Program-made: the position numbers and the translations under genes
Assembly: GCA_023678885.1 (NCBI GenBank)
Contig: CM042965.1
Coordinates: 30,671,777-30,735,776 of the forward strand
DNA length: 64,000 bases
Direction: 5' to 3'
Origin: Pogostemon cablin
Lineage: Eukaryota > Streptophyta > Magnoliopsida > Lamiales > Lamiaceae
In this document: positions 58,545 to 64,000 of the stretch, one piece after another
Numbering within the stretch: position 1 is the stretch's first letter
Layout: every line of letters begins with the position of its first letter
The notes under the pieces: model-generated
What the model was told of the DNA's origin: nothing
The model's database searches: none
Seen by the model: only the letters and a program-made list of their open reading frames with translations

Positions 58545-59882
58545 CCATGTTGCTCATCCTGAGGCAACGAAATCAAAACAAAGGCAAGAGAGTCTGATTC
58601 ACAAGATCCTCATAACATGCACAATTTATAATAACATATGTAATTCCATCAAATCAAAACATGCATCCATCATACCATTCATCCATGCAAAAACATCAAT
58701 CAATTACAATACTTCTACGAGTGCAAAGTCATCTAGCTCACTAGGTAAGTGTTTACTCTCGCTCTCAAGTGTAAAAGATATACACTCAAAGGGTTAGTAT
58801 ATACGCTCATAATCAATTCATAAGTTCACATAACCATAAGCTTGGCAAAGGTCTCAAAAATTAATTCATAATTGTTTCAATACTAGGATCACAAAGGACT
58901 GTTCTTGGGTTTTAATGTTGGATCTTTGGTAAATGCAGGAGAATATAGATAAAGTGACGAATTCACTAGTAGAGATTTACCTTGAAGTTTTGCTTTTCAT
59001 CAAACAACTTCATTTTTCTACTCCATTCTTTACTCACGATCTTTTCAATTTTTCTTTTCTCTTTCTTCACTTGGAATCAACATATTCTTCTTCTTTTCAA
59101 GCACAAGGGTACTAATTTCGGGCACTACCCTTCTAAGAATTTGGGGTACCGGTTTAAGGCACTACCCCTTCTAACAAGATTTAACCATGAATTTCTTCAC
59201 TACTACCACCAAGTTTTCTATCCTTTTCCTCTTCAAATTCATCACTATTAAATAGGATATTTAAAGGATCAAGTCAAGGTAATAGGATTCTTATCAAAGT
59301 CTAGCTAAAGAAAAAGCTTTAAAGGCTCAACGGGGCTTCCAATGATATACACATTATAAGGTAAGGGAAAATTTGACTAAGTGGCTCAATTAAACAATAA
59401 TGGCCTAAGATCATGTCCTAGTATCTAACAATCATAAATCTCAAACAAGACTCCGAGCCAAGTTCTAGAATATGAACATATGAACGATACTCTCAAGAAT
59501 AAACTATCATGCATTCATGTAACATGATTATTAGGCTCAAATTCTCACATGGGTAATAAATTTCCTAAGCACTCTTCAAAGCATGCAATCAACATCAATC
59601 CTTACATAAATTACAAGTAATCAAGTAAACACATGCTTTTCATCAATAAAACCAACATATATCAAATACAAGTGCACATGCATGTAAAAGAGTCAACATC
59701 TCTACTCAATCTATCAATATCCACATCAAATATACAAATATCCATCAATCAAATCAATATGGTACATACCACTCATGCATGAATCTCATACAACCGAACT
59801 CAACCACTCAATACCCAACCTGTAAAGTGAAAAATAGATGGGAGGCGAGAGGAAACGGACAAAGAAAAAAACCTGGCGCACT
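58545..59882. other. A3 3' non-coding region
   Basis: Homologous in blocks to A1 4908-6480, including CAACACTTGGG-like and CATAACCATAAGCTTG segments. No supported frame. Confidence 0.6.
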
Positions 59883-61385
59883 CTACTCCTCCAGAGCATC
59901 ATTATCAATGTTTTCATTGTGCCAATCATTGAAATCCATTTGCAAGGTATCGATCTTCCTATCCAATACCTCGTAGTTCTCATTCAAATCTCCTAACCTC
60001 CTCTCCATAGCATCAAACCTGAGGTTGAGTGTAGCATAGTTCGTGTTCGCCAAAGCTAGCTGACGGTTCGTCTCCTGCTGATTTGTGTTCAAGGTATTAA
60101 CTGCTTCTAATAAAAGCAATCCTAAGACTATAAGAAATCATACTGCTGTTGCTGCTGTGGCGGTGGTGGCTGCATCGGAGAAAATCCCATCTCCAGAAAA
60201 TTGTGAGGCATCTCCATATATACCTCATGAATCGGCTGCTGCTGAAACGGCTGTTGTGGCTGTGGTTGTGTGGCTCAAGTGGCTCATCCTCCTCATACTC
60301 CTCTGGCTCTCCTATCAAAATCATATCGAGATCTAGATAGACCCCGTCCAAATGCATCTGAGCCAATGTTCGCCAATCTCCATTTGTACAACAAGTGGTA
60401 GAGATTGCGATATGAGGAGTGTTCATTAATAAGTTCGTATTGATCTGAACAGAGATAAGAGCAACAAGAGAGAAAGGCATCTTAAAAGAAATTGGGTTAA
60501 TCCCTCAGATGAACATACATACACCAACCTCCCTTCGAGCCAAATTCATCCTCACACATGCTGACAAAATCAAGTTCGGGTCTCCTAGGATCGGCCGATG
60601 TCTTGACAAATCAACATTAAAGTGCTCCGCTAATGGCATGATTAGCCACCCTATGTTGACCTTCTGAAAAGTGTGTGAAGTGAACCATAGAAGCTGCTGG
60701 AAAAAGTATGCACCTAGGTTGAAGTGGACCCTTTCATCATACACCAAAGCACATACAACTTTCCTTTTGTAATGCACCCACCCTCAGCTCAGGCAATAAA
60801 GTGTTTCTAAGGATTTGATCCATGTAAGAGATCACCGAGTTGCGAATGAATGCAGCCCTTGATTGTTGAGGATTATAGGCCCTTGGCAAACCCGTGATCG
60901 ACCTCCAAAAATCATCCTCATTAAACTCTTCATGCTCCTATGTAAAAATCCCCATAGGACATCCAAACGCCCTGTTGAACTCATTAGCATACATGTACTG
61001 TAGTTGTCTTCCAATCTAAAACGAAGCACTCTCAGGAAGAAAGTGCTCTCCACAAATCACCTCTAATGTGCATAGCATCTCCGCTGTGATTTGGAAGTAG
61101 GTCTCTCTCTTCAAATCCATAAAACTGCTGATTCCAACTGATTGAACATCCAACGAATATCATTGATGGTGTTCATATCCACCATGGCTTGATCGTCCTG
61201 ATAACGAGTCCGAGTAATCTTTCTTGAAATTACTCCCCACAGCTCCTCTCTTTCTTTCCATTTCGGTATTTGTATATCGAAATCAGACAGAATTCTTTTA
61301 TTTTTCTTCAATTTCTTAGCCGTCTCTCCCTTCTTTGGTATCCCACTACCCTTCCTTTTGGAGGAAGTAGGAATTCCTTTACCTA
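59883..61385 (-). pseudogene. A3 env-position ORF (ATHILA ORF family), decayed
   Basis: Athila elements carry an extra ORF after pol, sometimes called env-like; its function is not established. Reading from 61385 (just after an AG acceptor-like TTTGTAG) gives a basic start GKGIPTSSKRKGSGIPKK, then DFDIQIPKWKEREELWGVI. Further pieces in shifted frames include EDDFWRSITGLP and RAAFIRNSVISYMDQILRNT, which resemble the ATHILA ORF family (PF03078, as I recall). Next come VGALQKESCMCFG and VNIGWLIMPLAEHFNVDLSR (60777-60505). The 3' part has a Gln-rich stretch and ends in a coiled coil (60119-59883) with LRFDAMERRLGDLNENYEV. Several frameshifts and stops, at least one near 61110 and one near 60780, prevent a full product. 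No signal peptide or clear transmembrane segment is visible. Confidence 0.65.
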
Positions 61386-62190
61386 CAAATATTGTAGTTC
61401 AATACACAACATAGGCAAGAAACAAGTATAACCAACCTAGGACTATTGAGCACATAGATTCTACTAAAGACTTCAAATCATATACACAACCAATTCAAAC
61501 ATAAACTTCTCCATAACTTCACATGTATATATGAATGAAAAACGATTAACCTCAACAAGTTATATCATGGAAAAATCAACTTAATAAGTCCTAAGGAATA
61601 CAAGAAGTCCAATCAAATTCAACAAATACCAATCATGCTTGAAATTACATTAAAGAATAATCAACAATTAAGCTTAATTCAAAAGCATTCAACAAATCCA
61701 CCAGTCCAAATACTGATAACTGTCAGTCAAAATCAATGAGCCCATGCATAAATTCAACAATTAAACTTAAGCCCGTAACATATGCATCATGAATTTCATA
61801 AAATTCCATCAATCCAACGTAAAATCGAACTCATGCAAATTCATGTAAAATTTCAACAAAAACACTCAAAATTCAAATTTAATCCAAATCAAAAGCATGC
61901 TTTACTAACTTACCCAACTAAATTAAAAATATAACAATCCATTTCAATGGTAATGAGTCAAGAAAACATACATTTATATCCAGCCATGGATGTGTATGTG
62001 ACGATGTACTAGAATCCTAAAAATTGAGTAGAAAATCCCTAATTTGGACTTGAATTCTTCAAAATTGGTGTGGAATGTGTGTGATTTGGGAAGAGAAAGG
62101 TGTACTAAGGGTTTGAAGTGAAAATCTTACAGTTTGGGAATGAGTGCACGAGGAAGGGTGGCGAGAAAATGATCGAGCGACGCGCAGAAC
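61386..62190. other. A3 spacer upstream of env-position ORF
   Basis: AT-rich, no frame, with a possible splice acceptor at its 3' edge (minus strand TTTGTAG at about 61386). Confidence 0.45.
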
Positions 62191-62193
62191 TGA

Positions 62194-62465
62194 CCTTATA
62201 TCGTGAAACTACACACGGCAGTTGGGTCGAGCGGCTTGGTCAAGCAGCGTTTCACCTGTCGAGCGTCAACTCTGTAATCTGAAACAACTCCACCTATCTG
62301 CTCGACCTAACGTGTTGATCGAGCGGGACCTTTTTTGTCGAGCGGATACTCTGTAATCTGAAAACTCTGAACCAGCTTCTAGGAGTGGCGCTCGACCATC
62401 GCTCGATCTCAGTGAATGGTCGAATGGTAACAATCTTGGTCGAGCAGCCTTTCGATGCTCTATTT
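62194..62465 (-). repeat. Internal GGTCGAGC cluster with TATA-like site in A3
   Basis: About ten GGTCGAGC/GCTCGACC motifs and variants, followed on the minus strand by GATATAAGG (62202-62194). The order matches the LTR U3 (motif cluster, then TATA) but lies inside the element, upstream of the env-position ORF. Confidence 0.6.
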
Positions 62466-62753
62466 TTTGTGATTTTCTTTATTCCCTGCAAAACTCAAAC
62501 TCTAAAACAACATTAAGCATCATATCAAGCCAAAACAATAGCTAGAGAACCACTACTTAGACTATATAAAACATACATATAACTCCGCTCACACTATAAA
62601 TAAATAAAACCCCACTGAATATCAGGAAAATTGCAAAAAATTGACACATAAAACTGGTTAAAGTTTCAATATACCACAAAAATCAACTTTCCTAACAGAC
62701 GTTACAAAGAAAACATTATACTCTTGGTGCTACGATGAGGTAAGAACATCACA

Positions 62754-62766
62754 TCCCCCAAACTTA
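62754..62766 (-). other. Internal purine tract downstream of A3 integrase
   Basis: TAAGTTTGGGGGA on the minus strand repeats the terminal purine tract. The same tract with conserved flanks is present in A1 at 6842-6854. Confidence 0.6.
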
Positions 62767-62879
62767 GTAGAAACTATAGTCAAAACTAAGTTTGCAAAGA
62801 GATGTAATTGCCGATTAGTAATCACCTTAAATATAAAATTTTTTTACTCACACGAAATTAATAAAGCAATAAAATGGGA

Positions 62880-64000
62880 GGGAAAACCCCCAACAGGCGC
62901 TCATGTTTAAGATCGAAGAGTCACAATGGTACCACTTTAATGCAAGGTATCCTCAAAGATGAAGCAAGCATCATCTGGCAACTTAAAATGCTTCAATCGA
63001 TGCCCATTCGCCTCTATGATGTCTCCGTCTTTATCCATCAACTCAAAACTCCCCCTCCGCAGGCTCTATGGATAATGAACGGTCCCGTCCACTATGATTT
63101 TAATTTTTATGCAAAAAACTTCAAACGAGAGTTAAAGAGTAGTACCTCATCTCCTTGCTTGAACTCCTTGAACGTGATCTTTAAATCATGCCACTTCTTC
63201 ATTTTCTCCTTGTAGATCACCGAGTTCTTAAAAGATTGATTTCTAAACTCATCCAATTAATTGATGTGAGTCATTCTCAACTCCTTTTGCTCATTAAGAG
63301 ACAAGTTCAAACTTCTCAAGCCCAAAAAGACTTATGCAGAATCTCTACGGGTAAGTGGCACGACTTCCCATAGACAATTGGATAAGGTGACATGTCTAGC
63401 ATAGTCTTGAATGCCATCCGGAATCCCACAAAAAATCATCGAGCTTCATAGCCCAATCATTTCTATTGATTCTGAGTACCTTCTCTAAGATTTGTTTCAC
63501 TTGGCGGTTAGAGACTTTGGCTTGCCCATTCGCTTGAGGATGATAGGGTGTAGTAACCCTATACTTAACAGCATACTCTTTGAGAACTCTTTCAATAAGT
63601 TTATTGATGAATTGCGTAGCTCCATCACTCACAAGTGCTCTAGGAACTCCATAGCGAGCAAATATATGCTTCTTCAAGAATGACAACACAATCTTTGCAT
63701 CATTCATGCGAGTTGGAATAGCTTCCACCCACTTACAAACATAGTCAACAATAAGAAGGATATAGAGGAATCCATTAGATGGGGAAAAAGGCCCCATGAA
63801 ATAAATTCCCCATACATCGAAGATCTCTACAAAAATACTTAGCAGAAGTGGCATCTCATCCCTTTTACTTACGTGTCTTATCCTTTGACATCTATTACAT
63901 GTCGCTACATAGGATTCACAATCCTTAAACAAGGTAGGCCAATATAAAGCAGATTAAAGTACCTTCGCGCAGTCTTTTGGGCTCCGAAGTGCCCCCCGTT
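62880..64000 (-). pseudogene. A3 integrase, catalytically broken
   Basis: Integrase joins element cDNA to host DNA. From the right edge: GGHFGAQKTARR, then a stop (about 63950), then TLFKDCESYVATCNRCQR, the zinc-finger end. The core (63932-63396) has DVWGIYFMGPF, where the first catalytic Asp is Tyr; SDGATQF keeps the second Asp; PYHPQANGQAKVSNRQ has Lys at the catalytic Glu. So two of three DDE residues are lost. A frameshift near 63420 is followed by AFKTMLDMSPYPIVYGKSCH and LPVEIL in another frame. The C-terminal domain is readable as GDEVLLFNSRLKFF, WTGPFII and DKDGDIIEANGHRLK with stops between them (63150-62950). It continues upstream outside the window. Confidence 0.88.

Larger units (their letters stand above)
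56966..64000 (-). mobile_element. Athila-type Ty3/gypsy element A3 (partial)
   Basis: Begins with a full 3' LTR and purine tract and runs off the right edge within integrase. The order on the minus strand is integrase, an internal purine tract, a motif cluster, the env-position ORF, 3' non-coding region, purine tract, LTR. The other LTR, primer site, gag, protease and RT would lie to the right. Every coding part visible is broken. Confidence 0.9.

Overview
This window looks like repeat-dense, AT-rich nuclear DNA from a flowering plant, probably a eudicot. The reasons are Athila-type Ty3/gypsy elements primed by tRNA-Asp, Ty1/copia elements primed by initiator tRNA-Met, Helitrons with CTAG 3' ends, Stowaway, Mutator-like and hAT MITEs, and intron-bearing fragments of plant-type genes (calreticulin, UDP-rhamnose synthase, a two-RRM RNA-binding protein). 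I see no intact host gene, no rRNA or tRNA gene and no CRISPR array. Identities rest on reading the sequence by eye; no database was searched.

Layout. 1-2477: AT-rich spacer with Stowaway MITEs, a TAA microsatellite and a Mutator-type MITE. 2478-16326: a minus-strand Helitron (H1) with both termini visible, carrying a broken calreticulin fragment and interrupted by Athila element A1 (3157-10882, TSD GTTAC). 16327-20682: a decayed two-RRM gene fragment on the plus strand, then a CACTA-type terminus. 20683-21441: a hAT-type MITE. 21450-29089 and 37525-39447: successive copies (A to D) of a Helitron-like family carrying palindrome-rich AATCGATT/CTTGAATCGATT arrays. Copy B is interrupted by a Mutator-like element (24321-26187) that itself holds a MITE. 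Copy C contains a UDP-rhamnose synthase fragment, which is split by copia element C1 (29090-37519, TSD CTTCC). Copy D is split by copia element C2 (39448-54273, TSD ATATA), whose left LTR is split by young Athila-derived element A2 (40101-46651, TSD ACGGA). A solo LTR lies at 54327-55183, two short Helitrons end at 55990 and 56960, and a third Athila element, A3, runs from 56966 off the right edge.

How the parts relate. All six LTR units point to the minus strand. None has a complete working gene set within the window. A1 has lost most of pol. A2 has one open 391-codon frame whose tail resembles an integrase C-terminal domain. A3 has integrase with two catalytic residues replaced, plus a decayed env-position ORF; its gag and RT lie outside the window. 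C1 and C2 share an inactivated pol (YVDD changed to YVDS in both) although each has its own TSD and similar LTRs, so they were probably moved in trans. A recurring theme is a cluster of short repeated motifs just upstream of the TATA box in U3 of all three Athila families: GGTCGAATT in A1, GGTCGAGC in A3, and GGGTCGTG/CACGAGTCGT in A2.
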